DNA of 64,000 nucleotides from Holophaga sp. (GCA_031292735.1 JARLGP010000159.1:1-64000), one strand, 5' to 3'; numbered from the stretch's first letter, positions 1 through 9,261 are shown. The notes: generated by a model not told the origin, from the letters alone. Translations and numbers: made by a program.

Positions 1-25
1 CCGCAAGCGGCGCTACGCTGTGTGC

Positions 26-1816
26 ATGCCGAAGATCCGTGTACTGTCCGATCAGGTCGCCAATCAGATTGCCGCCGGCGAGGTGGTGGAGCGCCCCGCC
101 TCGGTGCTCAAGGAACTGGTGGAGAACGCCCTGGACGCCGGCGCCGGGCGGCTGGAGGTGCGCTGGGAGGAGGGCGGCAAGCGCCTGCTGGAGGTGGCCG
201 ACGACGGCTGCGGCATGGGCCGGGACGATCTCTACCTGGCCCTGGAGCGGCACGCCACCAGCAAGGTGCGCACGGCCGACGACCTGGCCCACCTGGCGTC
301 CTTCGGCTTCCGCGGCGAGGCGCTGCCCTCCATCGCCTCGGTGACCCGCACCGAGCTGCTGAGCGCCGAGCAGGACGGCGACGGCTACCGGCTGCGCTGC
401 GAGTTCGGCATCATCAAGGACGTGCTGCCCGCCCCCCGGGCCCGGGGCACCACCCTCACCGTGCGCGACCTGTTCGCCCAGGTGCCGGCGCGCAAGCGCT
501 TCCTCAAGTCCACCGAGACCGAGCACGCCCACCTGTGGGGGGTGCTCACCCGCATGGCCCTGGCCACCCCGGCGGTGCACTGGGTGCTGCGCTCGGACCG
601 CAGCGGGGAGCTGGTGCTGCCCCCGGTCGCGGAAGCCGGAGCCCGGCTGGGGCCCCTGCTGGGCGAGCGCATGGCCGGGCTGGTGCCGTTCCGGGCCGGA
701 GAGCCGCCCTGGCTGCTGCACGGCTACGTGTCGCCGCCCGAATTGAGCTTCCGCGACCGCAACCACCTCTACCTGTTCGTCAACGGCCGCGCGGTGCGCG
801 ACCGGCTGCTGCTGGCGGCCCTGGCCGAAGGCTGGGAGGGCTTCTTCCCCAAGGGCGCCTATCCCGCCGCGGTGCTGTTCCTGGACATCCCGCCCGAGGC
901 GGTGGATGTTAACGTCCACCCCACCAAGGCGGAAGTGCGGTTCCGGGAGCCCCAGCGGATCTTCCCCTGGGTGAGCCGGGCCCTGCGCGAGGCCTGGAGC
1001 CAGATGCGCGGCGACCTGCCCTCGGTGCTCGACCTGCCGCCCCGGCCCCTGGAGCTGGAACTGGACCAGCCCCTGCGCTCCCTGGCCGCCGCCGGGCACC
1101 CCCACCTGTGGGCCCACGAACCGGACCAGGCACCCGCTTCCGGCGCCTTCCCGGCCATGGCCGCCGCCTTCGGCACCGACCGCCCGTTCACCCCCGCCGC
1201 CGAATCCGGCGCGGCGGAACCGGCCTTCCAGCCGCGCCCGGTGCGCTACCTGGGGGCCTTCGACGCCACCTACCTGCTGGCGGAGGTGCCGGGGGAGCGG
1301 GAGCCGGAACTGTGGATCATCGACCAGCACGTGGCCCACGAGCGGATCCTGTACGAGCAGCTGTTCCTGCGCCATCACCGGCCGGCGGTGCAGCCGCTGC
1401 TGCCGCCCCAGGTGGTGCGGCTGGGGCCCGAGGCCATGGCCCGGCTGAGTCCGTTCCTGGGCGAGTTCACCCAGGCCGGCCTGGAGGTGGAGCCCTTCGG
1501 CGAAGATGCCCTGGTGGTGCGCGGACTGCCGGACTTCCTCATGGAGCGGGATCCCCGGGCCCTGCTGGAAGCCTTCCTGGCCCGCCTGGATACCCAGGGC
1601 AAGCTGTACCTGGACTGCTTCCGCCGGGAACTGAACGCGGAACTGTCCTGCAAGGCCGCCATCAAGAAGCACCACGTCCTCCCGGCAGAACTTGCCCAAA
1701 GGCTCATCGAGGACCTCATGGCCTGCGAGGTGCCGCACACCTGCCCCCATGGCAGGCCGGTCATCAAGAAACTGACCCGAGGTGAGCTGGAACGAAGTTT
1801 TGGTCGGCGGGCATGA
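26..1816 (+). CDS. mutL: DNA mismatch repair protein MutL
   Basis: MutL couples mismatch recognition by MutS to strand incision. The 596-residue protein has the N-terminal GHKL ATPase motifs in order: ELVENALDAGA (about residues 29-39), DDGCGM, and SFGFRGEALPSIASV. The C-terminal part carries the endonuclease signature DQHVAHERILYE, which fits the DQHAx2Ex4E pattern with Val for Ala, and a late CPHGRP motif, so it should be a nicking MutL of the non-E. coli type. The proline- and alanine-rich stretch at about 340-400 is the usual linker. ATG at 26 starts the conserved MPKIRVLSDQVANQIAAGEV block; an in-frame GTG at 20 is also possible. It ends 76 bases before the sugar operon. Identification is secure. 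Confidence 0.97.
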   Translation: MPKIRVLSDQVANQIAAGEVVERPASVLKELVENALDAGAGRLEVRWEEGGKRLLEVADDGCGMGRDDLYLALERHATSKVRTADDLAHLASFGFRGEALPSIASVTRTELLSAEQDGDGYRLRCEFGIIKDVLPAPRARGTTLTVRDLFAQVPARKRFLKSTETEHAHLWGVLTRMALATPAVHWVLRSDRSGELVLPPVAEAGARLGPLLGERMAGLVPFRAGEPPWLLHGYVSPPELSFRDRNHLYLFVNGRAVRDRLLLAALAEGWEGFFPKGAYPAAVLFLDIPPEAVDVNVHPTKAEVRFREPQRIFPWVSRALREAWSQMRGDLPSVLDLPPRPLELELDQPLRSLAAAGHPHLWAHEPDQAPASGAFPAMAAAFGTDRPFTPAAESGAAEPAFQPRPVRYLGAFDATYLLAEVPGEREPELWIIDQHVAHERILYEQLFLRHHRPAVQPLLPPQVVRLGPEAMARLSPFLGEFTQAGLEVEPFGEDALVVRGLPDFLMERDPRALLEAFLARLDTQGKLYLDCFRRELNAELSCKAAIKKHHVLPAELAQRLIEDLMACEVPHTCPHGRPVIKKLTRGELERSFGRRA

Positions 1817-1892
1817 GGCCGATGAAACTCATGGAAGGCATGGATATTGCAAAATGCAAACGGCAGCGGGTCCGGGCCGTTCTGGGGGAGCC

Positions 1893-2678
1893 ATGACGCA
1901 AGACATCAAGACCGTGATCCTCGCCGGGGGGCTGGGAACCAGGCTCACGGAGGAAACCACCGTCAAGCCCAAGCCCATGGTCGAGATCGGCGGCCAGCCG
2001 ATCCTTTGGCACATCATGAACCTGTATGCCGCCCACGGCTTCCGGGAGTTCCTCATCGCGCTCGGCTACAAGGGCGACATGATCAAGCGCTACTTCCTCG
2101 AATTCCACGCCATGAGCTCGAACCTCTCCCTGGACCTGGCCAAGGCGGAAACCCGCTACCATGCCCCCACCACGCCGCCCTGGAAGGTCCATCTCATCGA
2201 GACCGGCAGCCAGACCATGACCGGCGGCCGGATTCGCCGGATGCGCCAGTACCTCGGCGACGATCCCCTGTTCATGGTGACCTACGGCGACGGCGTGGCC
2301 GATCTGGACCTCAAGGCGCTGGTGGCCTTCCACCGGAGCCACGGCAAGCTGGCCACGGTGACGGCGGTGCGGCCCCCGGCCCGGTTCGGCGAGATCCGGG
2401 TGGAGGACGGCCTGGTGAAGGGCTTCGCGGAAAAACCCCAGGTGGGCGCCGGCTGGATCAACGGCGGCTTCTTCGTGCTGGACCGCAAGGTGCTGGACTA
2501 CATCCAGGGGGACGACACCATCTGGGAACGGGAGCCCATGGAGCGCCTGGTGGCCGAAGGCCAGCTCATGGCGTACTGCCACGAAGGGTTCTGGCACCCC
2601 ATGGACACCCTGAGAGAGCGCAACGTCCTGGAGTCCCTGTGGAATTCCGGGAAGGCCCCCTGGAAGAACTGGGACTGA
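1893..2678 (+). CDS. rfbF: Glucose-1-phosphate cytidylyltransferase
   Basis: Makes CDP-glucose from CTP and glucose 1-phosphate, the first step to CDP-3,6-dideoxy sugars. The 261-residue protein opens with the nucleotidyltransferase loop VILAGGLGTRLTEETTVKPKP. Further family blocks are EIGGQPILWHIM, YGDGVAD (metal-binding Asp), EKP, WINGGFFV and FWHPMDTLRE, which together match RfbF/DdhA rather than RmlA or GalU. An upstream frame continues to 1782, but ATG at 1893 places the loop at the N-terminus and has a G-rich GGGGGAG just before it. It is the first gene of an operon; the next starts 10 bases after the stop. The partner RfbH lies three genes downstream, supporting a CDP-sugar pathway. 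Confidence 0.93.
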   Translation: MTQDIKTVILAGGLGTRLTEETTVKPKPMVEIGGQPILWHIMNLYAAHGFREFLIALGYKGDMIKRYFLEFHAMSSNLSLDLAKAETRYHAPTTPPWKVHLIETGSQTMTGGRIRRMRQYLGDDPLFMVTYGDGVADLDLKALVAFHRSHGKLATVTAVRPPARFGEIRVEDGLVKGFAEKPQVGAGWINGGFFVLDRKVLDYIQGDDTIWEREPMERLVAEGQLMAYCHEGFWHPMDTLRERNVLESLWNSGKAPWKNWD

Positions 2679-2688
2679 AGGAGCACAC

Positions 2689-3753
2689 ATGGCGAGGTTC
2701 ACCTCCATCATCCGGGAAGACGCCCAGTGGCTGGCGGAGCACGCCGGCCTGCCCCTGGACCGCCTGCGGGGCCGGACCCTCCTGCTCACCGGGGCCTGCG
2801 GCTTCCTGGGAGCCTACGTCCTGGACGTGCTGGCCCACTGGAACCAGGGCCAGGAACGGCCCTGCCGGATCCTGGCCATGGACAACTTCCTGGTGGGCCT
2901 GCCCGAGCGGATCGAGCACCTGAAGGGAAGGAAGGACATCCGCTTCCTGCCCCAGGACCTGACCCGGCCCTTCCAGCCGGATGAGCCCATCCATGCGATC
3001 TTCCACGCGGCCGGGGTGGCCAGCCCCACCTTCTACCGCCGGTTCCCCATGGAGACCATCGACGTGAACGTGGGCGGCACCCGGCAGCTGCTGGAACTCT
3101 GCCGCACCCAGCCGGTGGAGTGGATGCTGCACCTGAGCACCAGCGAAATCTACGGGGATCCCTCGCCCGACGCCATCCCCACCCGGGAGGACTACCGCGG
3201 CTTCGTCTCCTGCACCGGCCCCCGGGCCTGCTACGACGAGTCCAAGCGGCTCAGCGAGACCCTCTGCGTGCTGTACCACCAGCAGTACGGCGTGCCCATC
3301 AAGGTGGGCCGTCCGTTCAACGTGTACGGCCCCGGCCAGCGCATCGACGACCGCCGCATCGTGCCCGACCTCATGCAGGCCGCCATGCAGGGCGAGCCCC
3401 TGGTCCTACTCAGCGACGGCCGGGCCACCCGGGCCTTCTGCTACCTGCGGGACGCCACCTGGGCCATGCTGCTCATCGCCATGGAAGGCCGCGGCGGCGA
3501 GGCCTACAACATGGGCAACGACCGGGAGGAGGTGTCCATGCTCACCGTGGCCGAAACCCTGCGCGAGGTGGCGGGCCTCCAGGCCCCGGTGCAGTACCAG
3601 GTGAGCGAGGACCGCCACTACCTCACCGACAATCCCCAGCGCCGCTGCCCGGACCTGGCCCGGATCCGCACCCTGGGGCCCTACGAACCCAAGGTCTCAC
3701 TGCGGGAGGGCCTGGACCGGACCTTCCGCTCCTATCGGGAAGATCAGCCATGA
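2689..3753 (+). CDS. NAD-dependent SDR, UDP-glucuronate decarboxylase-like
   Basis: An extended short-chain dehydrogenase/reductase of 354 residues. Near residue 35 it has the NAD loop TGACGFLGAY. The active-site stretch STSEIYGDP and the block GPRACYDESKR (Tyr-x3-Lys) follow. STSE with ACYDE is typical of UDP-xylose synthase (UXS) and the ArnA decarboxylase; sugar 4,6-dehydratases have STDE instead. The downstream neighbour is UDP-glucose dehydrogenase, whose product UDP-glucuronate is the UXS substrate, so UDP-xylose formation is the most coherent reading. A role as the missing CDP-glucose 4,6-dehydratase is less likely because the Asp of that active site is Ser here. Its stop overlaps the next start (ATGA). 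Confidence 0.75.
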   Translation: MARFTSIIREDAQWLAEHAGLPLDRLRGRTLLLTGACGFLGAYVLDVLAHWNQGQERPCRILAMDNFLVGLPERIEHLKGRKDIRFLPQDLTRPFQPDEPIHAIFHAAGVASPTFYRRFPMETIDVNVGGTRQLLELCRTQPVEWMLHLSTSEIYGDPSPDAIPTREDYRGFVSCTGPRACYDESKRLSETLCVLYHQQYGVPIKVGRPFNVYGPGQRIDDRRIVPDLMQAAMQGEPLVLLSDGRATRAFCYLRDATWAMLLIAMEGRGGEAYNMGNDREEVSMLTVAETLREVAGLQAPVQYQVSEDRHYLTDNPQRRCPDLARIRTLGPYEPKVSLREGLDRTFRSYREDQP

Positions 3754-5132
3754 AAGTCACCGTTTTCGGCTGCGGCTACGTGGGCCTGGTCACCGGCGTC
3801 TGCCTCGCCACCTTGGGCCACCAGGTGGTCTGCGTGGACGTGGACGCCCTCCGGGTGGACACCATCAACCGGGGCGAAACCCCCATCTTCGAGCCGGGGC
3901 TGGCCGCCCTGCTCAAGGAGAACCTGGCCCTGGGGCGGTTCCGGGCCACCCTGGACGCCGGTGAAGCGCTCGCCGGCAGCCGGATTTCCATGATCGCCGT
4001 GGGCACCCCGGACCGGGACGGCCGCATCGACCTCTCCTTCGTGGAGGCAGTGGCCCGCACCGTGGGCCAGCACCTGAAGGGCGAACCCGGCTACCACACC
4101 GTGGTGGTGAAGAGCACCGTGGTGCCCGGCACCACCCTGGGCCTGGTGCGCCGCACCCTGGAAGAGGCCTCGGGCAAGGCGGCCGGAGCGGAATTCGGGG
4201 TGGCCATGAACCCGGAATTCCTTCGGGAAGGTTTCGCCGTCCAGGACTTCATGGACCCGGACCGGATCGTGCTGGGCCACCTGGGCGTCCAGGCCGGGGA
4301 GGCCCTGGAGGCCCTCTACGCCGGCTTCCACTGTCCCAAGCTGCACGTGTCGCCCACCGAGGCCGAGTTCGTCAAGTACACTTCCAACGCCCTCCTGGCC
4401 ACCTGCATCTCTTTTGCCAACGAGATCTACAACCTCTGCGAAGCCACCCCGGGAGTGGACGGAAGGCGGATCCTGGAGATCCTGCACATGGACCGTCGGC
4501 TCACCCCCGTGCACGACGGCGAGCCGGTCCGCCCGGGCCTCCTCAGCTACCTGTTCGGCGGCGTGGGCTACGGCGGCAGCTGCCTGCCCAAGGACCTGAA
4601 CGCCATCACCGCCATGGCCCGGGACCGGGGCCTGCCGGCCCCCCTGCTGGAGCAGGTGGTGCAGGTGAACCAGGACCGGCCCGGAGCCATCGTCCGGCGG
4701 TTGGGCGCGGAACTGGGCGGACTGGACGGCCGCACCGTCGCCGTGCTGGGCTTGGCCTTCAAGCCCGGCACCGACGACTGGCGCAATTCGCCCTCCCAGC
4801 CCCTGGTGGAGGCGCTGCTGGCCCAGGGGGCCACCGTGCGCGCCTGGGATCCGCTGGCCGGCGAGGCGAGCGTGGCGGCCTGGGGCGGCCGGGTGGTGCT
4901 GTACCGGGAACCCGGGCCGCTGCTCCAGGGCGCCGACGCCGCCGTGCTGGCCACCGCCTGGCCCGAACTGGGCGACTGGCCCTGGGAAACCCTCACGGCC
5001 GCCATGGCCACCCCGGTCATCCTGGACGGGAGGAACGCCCTCCAGGCTATCGAATGGGCCCCTTCGGTCCGATACCTACCGGTGGGCCGAGGTCCGGCCC
5101 CGCGCCCCCAGGAGTCCCATGTCCAGCGCTGA
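3750..5132 (+). CDS. ugd: UDP-glucose 6-dehydrogenase
   Basis: Oxidises UDP-glucose to UDP-glucuronate with two NAD+. The 460-residue protein starts with the Rossmann loop VFGCGYVGLVTGVCLA. It contains NPEFLREGFAVQDFMDPDRIV, then EAEFVKYTSNALLATCISFANE, and the catalytic cysteine motif GVGYGGSCLPKD. The C-terminal UDP-binding domain begins around VAVLGLAFKPGTDDWRNSPS. ATG at 3750 overlaps the previous stop by four bases, and the C-terminus overlaps the next gene by 14 bases, so the genes are translationally coupled. GDP-mannose dehydrogenase is a sequence relative, but the neighbouring UXS-like gene favours UDP-glucose. Confidence 0.93.
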   Translation: MKVTVFGCGYVGLVTGVCLATLGHQVVCVDVDALRVDTINRGETPIFEPGLAALLKENLALGRFRATLDAGEALAGSRISMIAVGTPDRDGRIDLSFVEAVARTVGQHLKGEPGYHTVVVKSTVVPGTTLGLVRRTLEEASGKAAGAEFGVAMNPEFLREGFAVQDFMDPDRIVLGHLGVQAGEALEALYAGFHCPKLHVSPTEAEFVKYTSNALLATCISFANEIYNLCEATPGVDGRRILEILHMDRRLTPVHDGEPVRPGLLSYLFGGVGYGGSCLPKDLNAITAMARDRGLPAPLLEQVVQVNQDRPGAIVRRLGAELGGLDGRTVAVLGLAFKPGTDDWRNSPSQPLVEALLAQGATVRAWDPLAGEASVAAWGGRVVLYREPGPLLQGADAAVLATAWPELGDWPWETLTAAMATPVILDGRNALQAIEWAPSVRYLPVGRGPAPRPQESHVQR

Positions 5133-6447
5133 AGCCATCCGGGCCCAGATCCTCGAGCTCACCCGCCAGTACGTCGAGCTGGCGCACCAGCCCAAGCCGT
5201 TCGTGCCCGGCGAAAGCCGGGTGAACTATTCCGGCCGGGTCTACGACGAAGCCGAGCTGCTGAACCTGGTGGGCGCGTCGCTGGATTTCTGGCTCACCGC
5301 CGGCCCCTACGCCACCCGCTTCGAGGAGGCCATGCGCGGCTTCTTCGCCAGCCGAAGCTTCGTCCTGGTCAATTCCGGATCCAGCGCCAACCTGCTCATG
5401 GTGGCCGCCCTGTGCGCCGAGGCCACCGACCGGGCCCGGGAGTCCGGCCCCGGCCGCCTGCTGCCCGGCGACGAGATCATCACTCCGGCCGTCACCTTCC
5501 CCACCACCCTCACCCCCATCATCCAGAACCGCCTGGTGCCGGTGTTCGTGGACTGCGAAGTGGGCACCTACAACATCAACCCCGCGCTGGTGGAGGAGGC
5601 CATCGGCCCCCGCACCCGGGCCATCCTGGCCCCGCACACGGTGGGCAACCCCTGCGACATGGCCGCCCTCACCGAGATCGCCGCGCGCCGGAAGCTCTGG
5701 CTCCTGGAGGACGGCTGCGACGCCCTGGGCGCCACCTTCGAAGGGCGCCTGGTGGGCACCTTCGGCGCCATGAGCAGCCTGAGCTTCTACCCCGCGCACC
5801 ACATCACCATGGGCGAGGGCGGGGGCGTGTGCGTGAACGCCCCGGAGCTCAAGCGGACCGTCCTGTCCCTGCGCGACTGGGGGCGGGACTGCTGGTGCGA
5901 GCCCGGCGCCAACAACACCTGCGGGCGCCGGTTCGACTGGCACCTGGGCGACCTGCCGTACGGCTACGACCACAAGTACATCTACTCCAACCTGGGCTTC
6001 AACCTGAAGGCCACCGACCTGCAGGCCGCCATCGGCCTGGCCCAGTTCGACAAGATCCCCCGGTTCGTGGCGGCGCGCCGGCGCAACTTCCGGCTGCTCT
6101 TCGAGGGGCTCAAGCCCCTGGAGGATTACCTCATCCTGCCCCGCATCGACCCCCGGGCCGAGCCGAGCCCGTTCGGCTTTCCCATCACCGTGCGGGAGGG
6201 GGTGGACCGGCGGGCCCTGGTCAACCACCTGGAAGCCGCCAGGATCGAGACCCGCTTGGTGTTCGGCGGCAACATCCTGCGCCAGCCGGGCTTCATGAAC
6301 ATCGAGAAGCGGGTGTCCGGGAGCCTGGACGGATCCGACCGGATCATGCGCGACACCTTCTTCATCGGGGTGTATCCGGGGCTGGGGCAGGCCCAGATCG
6401 ACTACATGCTGGAGCGGATCCATGGGTTCTTCGGCCGTGACCGGTAG
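5119..6447 (+). CDS. rfbH: CDP-4-keto-6-deoxyglucose 3-dehydrase (E1, RfbH)
   Basis: A PMP- and [2Fe-2S]-dependent dehydrase that removes the C3 hydroxyl in 3,6-dideoxyhexose synthesis. The 442-residue protein shows the family's defining changes. The internal aldimine Lys of aminotransferases is replaced by His in FYPAHHITMGEGGG. The iron-sulfur ligands fit C-x57-C-x1-C-x7-C exactly, from the Cys of EDGCDALG to DCWCEPGANNTC. Such an enzyme normally works with an NADH-dependent [2Fe-2S] reductase (E3), not seen in this window. It overlaps ugd by 14 bases and the next SDR by 26 bases. The CDP-glucose source is rfbF at 1893. Confidence 0.95.
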   Translation: MSSAEAIRAQILELTRQYVELAHQPKPFVPGESRVNYSGRVYDEAELLNLVGASLDFWLTAGPYATRFEEAMRGFFASRSFVLVNSGSSANLLMVAALCAEATDRARESGPGRLLPGDEIITPAVTFPTTLTPIIQNRLVPVFVDCEVGTYNINPALVEEAIGPRTRAILAPHTVGNPCDMAALTEIAARRKLWLLEDGCDALGATFEGRLVGTFGAMSSLSFYPAHHITMGEGGGVCVNAPELKRTVLSLRDWGRDCWCEPGANNTCGRRFDWHLGDLPYGYDHKYIYSNLGFNLKATDLQAAIGLAQFDKIPRFVAARRRNFRLLFEGLKPLEDYLILPRIDPRAEPSPFGFPITVREGVDRRALVNHLEAARIETRLVFGGNILRQPGFMNIEKRVSGSLDGSDRIMRDTFFIGVYPGLGQAQIDYMLERIHGFFGRDR

Positions 6448-7471
6448 CGCCGCCCTTCCGGAAGCGGACTTCAGCCCCCTGGATTCGGGGACCCGGGGGA
6501 CCCTGGCCGGGCGCACCGTGCTGCTCACCGGGGGTACCGGCTTCGTGGGCTCCTGGCTCACCGAGCAACTGTTCCGCCTGGGGCCCGAGGTGCGCCTGAT
6601 CCTGCTCAGCCGGGATCCGGACGCCTTCCTGCAGGCCAATCCCCATTACCGCTCATGGACCTCCCTGCGCCTGGTCCAGGGTGATGTGCGCACCTGGGAC
6701 GGCCCCCTGGAACCGGTGGACCTGGTGCTGCATGGGGCCACCACCGCCAGCAAGGTCATGAACGACGAGCGGCCCCTGGACATGGTGGAGACCATCGTCC
6801 ACGGCACCGAGCGGATGCTCCGGTTGGCGGCCCGGGCGGGGGCCCGGCGGTTCCTGTTCCTCAGCTCCGGCCTGGCCCAGGGAATCCAGCCCCCCAAAGT
6901 GGAGGCCATGGAGGAACCCATGACCGGCCGCCTGGACTCCCTGGACCCCCGTTCCGCCTACGGCAACGCCAAGCACTTCGCCGAACACCTCTGCCTCCAG
7001 CACGGGCAGGCCGCCGGGTTCGAGGTGGTGGTGGCCCGGATGTACGCGTTCCTCGGTCCGCTGCTCCCGCTGGATGCCCATTTCGCCGCCGGCAATTTCA
7101 TGCGGGACGGCCTCCGGGGCGAACCCATCCGCATCCAGGGGGACGGCACCCCGCTGCGCACCTACCTGCACGCCGCGGACATGGCCCGCTACCTGTGGAC
7201 CCTGCTGGCCCGCGGCGCCCCGGGCAGGGCCTACAACGTGGGTGGGGCCGATCCGGTGAGCATCCGCCAGCTGGCGGACCTGGTGGGCGGGCTGTGCGGG
7301 GTGCCGGTACAGGTGGCCGGGACACCGGGGCCTGGGCTCCCGTCCCGCTACGTGCCCTGCATGAAACGCACCCGCGAGGAGCTGGGGCTCCAGCCCGCCC
7401 TGGGCCTCCTGGAATCGATCGAGCGGACCCTGGCCTGGCACCGCTCCCGCATGGAAAGGAAGTCCTCCTGA
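6422..7471 (+). CDS. NAD-dependent epimerase/reductase (SDR), CDP-sugar type
   Basis: Extended SDR of 349 residues with NAD loop VLLTGGTGFVGSWLTEQL near residue 35, the SSG catalytic segment (FLFLSSGLAQG) and YGNAK (Tyr-x3-Lys). It starts inside rfbH and its TGA shares a base with the next ATG (TGATG), so it is co-translated with both. Position between the 3-dehydrase and a ThDP enzyme suggests a C4 ketoreductase or epimerase finishing a 3,6-dideoxy or branched CDP-sugar, comparable to YerF, AbE or paratose synthase. The substrate cannot be read from sequence. An in-frame GTG at 6437 is an alternative start that would trim a poorly conserved leader. Confidence 0.7.
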   Translation: MGSSAVTGSAALPEADFSPLDSGTRGTLAGRTVLLTGGTGFVGSWLTEQLFRLGPEVRLILLSRDPDAFLQANPHYRSWTSLRLVQGDVRTWDGPLEPVDLVLHGATTASKVMNDERPLDMVETIVHGTERMLRLAARAGARRFLFLSSGLAQGIQPPKVEAMEEPMTGRLDSLDPRSAYGNAKHFAEHLCLQHGQAAGFEVVVARMYAFLGPLLPLDAHFAAGNFMRDGLRGEPIRIQGDGTPLRTYLHAADMARYLWTLLARGAPGRAYNVGGADPVSIRQLADLVGGLCGVPVQVAGTPGPGLPSRYVPCMKRTREELGLQPALGLLESIERTLAWHRSRMERKSS

Positions 7472-9261
7472 TGGTCCGAGTCGCCGACTACATCGCCCAC
7501 AAACTCGCCGAGGCGGGCCTCAGGGATCTCTTCATGGTCACCGGCGGCGGGGCCATGCACCTGAACGACGCTTTCGGCAAGGAACCGGGGCTCCGGGTGA
7601 TCTGCTGCCACCATGAACAGGCCTGCGCCATGGCCGCGGAAAGCTACTTCCGGCTCACCGGGCGGCTGGCGGCGGTGAGCGTCACCACCGGGCCCGGCTC
7701 CACCAACGCCATCACCGGGGTGCACGGGGCCTGGACCGATTCCATGGGACTGGTGGTGATCTCCGGGCAGGTGAAGCGGGAGACCCAGGTCCGCTCCACC
7801 GGCCTGCCCCTGCGCCAGCTGGGGGACCAGGAGGTGGACATCGTTCCCATCGTCGCCTCCATCACAAAATACGCCGTTCTGGTGGAGGACCCCGCCAGCA
7901 TCCGCTTCCACCTGGAGAAGGCCATCCATCTGGCCCGGTCCGGCCGCCCCGGCCCGGTGTGGCTGGACGTGCCCATGAACGTGCAGGGGGCCCAGGTGGA
8001 CCCGCTCGCCCTGGAGGGCTTCACCCCCGAGCCCGACCCGGGCCTCTCCGAGGAGGAGCTCACCGGGCTGGCCCGGGAGGTCCTGGCCCGGCTGGCCAAG
8101 TCCCGGCGGCCGGCCATCCTGGCCGGGTCCGGGGTGCGCATCGGCGGCGCCCAGGCGGCCTTCCTGACTCTGGCCGAGCGCCTGGGCGTGCCCGTCACCA
8201 CCGCCTTCAACGCCCACGACCTGCTGCCCCATGACCACCCGCTCCTGTGCGGCCGGCCTGGCACCATTGGCGACCGGGCGGGCAACTTCACCGTCCAGAA
8301 CGCCGATTTCCTCCTGATCCTGGCCTGCCGGCTGAACATCCGCCAGATCAGCTACAATTGGGCCGATTTTGCCCGCAAGGCCACCAAGGTGATGGTGGAC
8401 ATCGACCCCGCCGAGCTGGCCAAGCCCACCCTTTCCATCGATCTGCCGGTGTGCGCCGACATCGGGCGGTTCCTGGGCAAGCTGCTGGAACTGGCCGGCG
8501 ACACCCCGGCCGAGGCCCATGGCCAGTACCTGGCCTGGTGTCGGGAACGGGTGGCCCGCTACCCGGTGGTGCTTCCCGAATACCGGACCTCGTCCGGACC
8601 CATCAACCCTTATTGTTTCGTGGAGGCGCTGTTTCAGCACCTGGAGGAAGGCGATCTCACCGTCACCGCCAACGCCAGCGCCTGCATCGTGCCGTTCCAG
8701 GCGGCGCGCCTCAAGCGGGGCCAGCGCCTTTATTCCAATTCCGGGAGCGCCTCCATGGGCTATGACCTGCCCGCAGCGGTGGGCGCCGCGGTGGGGGCGC
8801 CGGGGCACCGGGTCATCTGCCTGGCCGGGGACGGCAGCCTGCAGATGAACGTCCAGGAGCTGGCCACCATCGCCTTCCACCGGTTCCCCATCAAGATCTT
8901 CGTGCTCAACAATGGCGGCTACCATTCCATCCGCCAGACCCAGAACGCCTATTTCCCCCAGAGTCCCATCGGGTTCCAGCCGGACAACGGCGTGGGCTTC
9001 CCCCGGTTCGAGGGGCTGGCCCAGGCCTACGGTCTGCCCTTCGTCCGCCTGGCCAGCCATGCGGACCTGGAGCAGGGCCTGACCCGGGCCCTGGGCCTGG
9101 ATGGGCCGGTGCTTTGCGAGGTCGTGCTGGACCCGGCCCAGCCGTTCGCACCGAAGCTGGCCTCCCGGCGCATGGAGGACGGCCGGATGGTGTCCGCCGC
9201 CCTGGAGGACATGGCCCCGTTCCTGTCCCGGGAAGAGCTGCGGTCCAATATCCTGGAGTGA
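7471..9261 (+). CDS. Thiamine diphosphate-dependent enzyme, acetolactate synthase fold
   Basis: A 596-residue ThDP enzyme with the three classical domains. The N-terminal PYR domain has the catalytic Glu in CCHHEQACAMAAESY and the TTGPGSTNAITG loop. The central domain contains ILAGSGVRIGGAQ. The PP domain has the GDG...NN cofactor motif, GDGSLQMNVQELATIAFH followed by FVLNN. Within a nucleotide-sugar operon directly behind rfbH and an SDR, the best-known parallel is YerE, which adds a two-carbon unit from pyruvate to a CDP-4-keto-3,6-dideoxy sugar to give branched yersiniose. That assignment is inference from context; a housekeeping acetolactate synthase would normally sit with ilv genes. The start overlaps the previous stop (TGATG). 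Confidence 0.75.
   Translation: MVRVADYIAHKLAEAGLRDLFMVTGGGAMHLNDAFGKEPGLRVICCHHEQACAMAAESYFRLTGRLAAVSVTTGPGSTNAITGVHGAWTDSMGLVVISGQVKRETQVRSTGLPLRQLGDQEVDIVPIVASITKYAVLVEDPASIRFHLEKAIHLARSGRPGPVWLDVPMNVQGAQVDPLALEGFTPEPDPGLSEEELTGLAREVLARLAKSRRPAILAGSGVRIGGAQAAFLTLAERLGVPVTTAFNAHDLLPHDHPLLCGRPGTIGDRAGNFTVQNADFLLILACRLNIRQISYNWADFARKATKVMVDIDPAELAKPTLSIDLPVCADIGRFLGKLLELAGDTPAEAHGQYLAWCRERVARYPVVLPEYRTSSGPINPYCFVEALFQHLEEGDLTVTANASACIVPFQAARLKRGQRLYSNSGSASMGYDLPAAVGAAVGAPGHRVICLAGDGSLQMNVQELATIAFHRFPIKIFVLNNGGYHSIRQTQNAYFPQSPIGFQPDNGVGFPRFEGLAQAYGLPFVRLASHADLEQGLTRALGLDGPVLCEVVLDPAQPFAPKLASRRMEDGRMVSAALEDMAPFLSREELRSNILE

Noticed and set aside
7471..9261. Housekeeping acetolactate synthase (IlvB)
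   Set aside because: No ilvN, ilvC or leu genes are nearby, and the gene is embedded by overlaps in a nucleotide-sugar operon. The fold is the same, so this rests on context.
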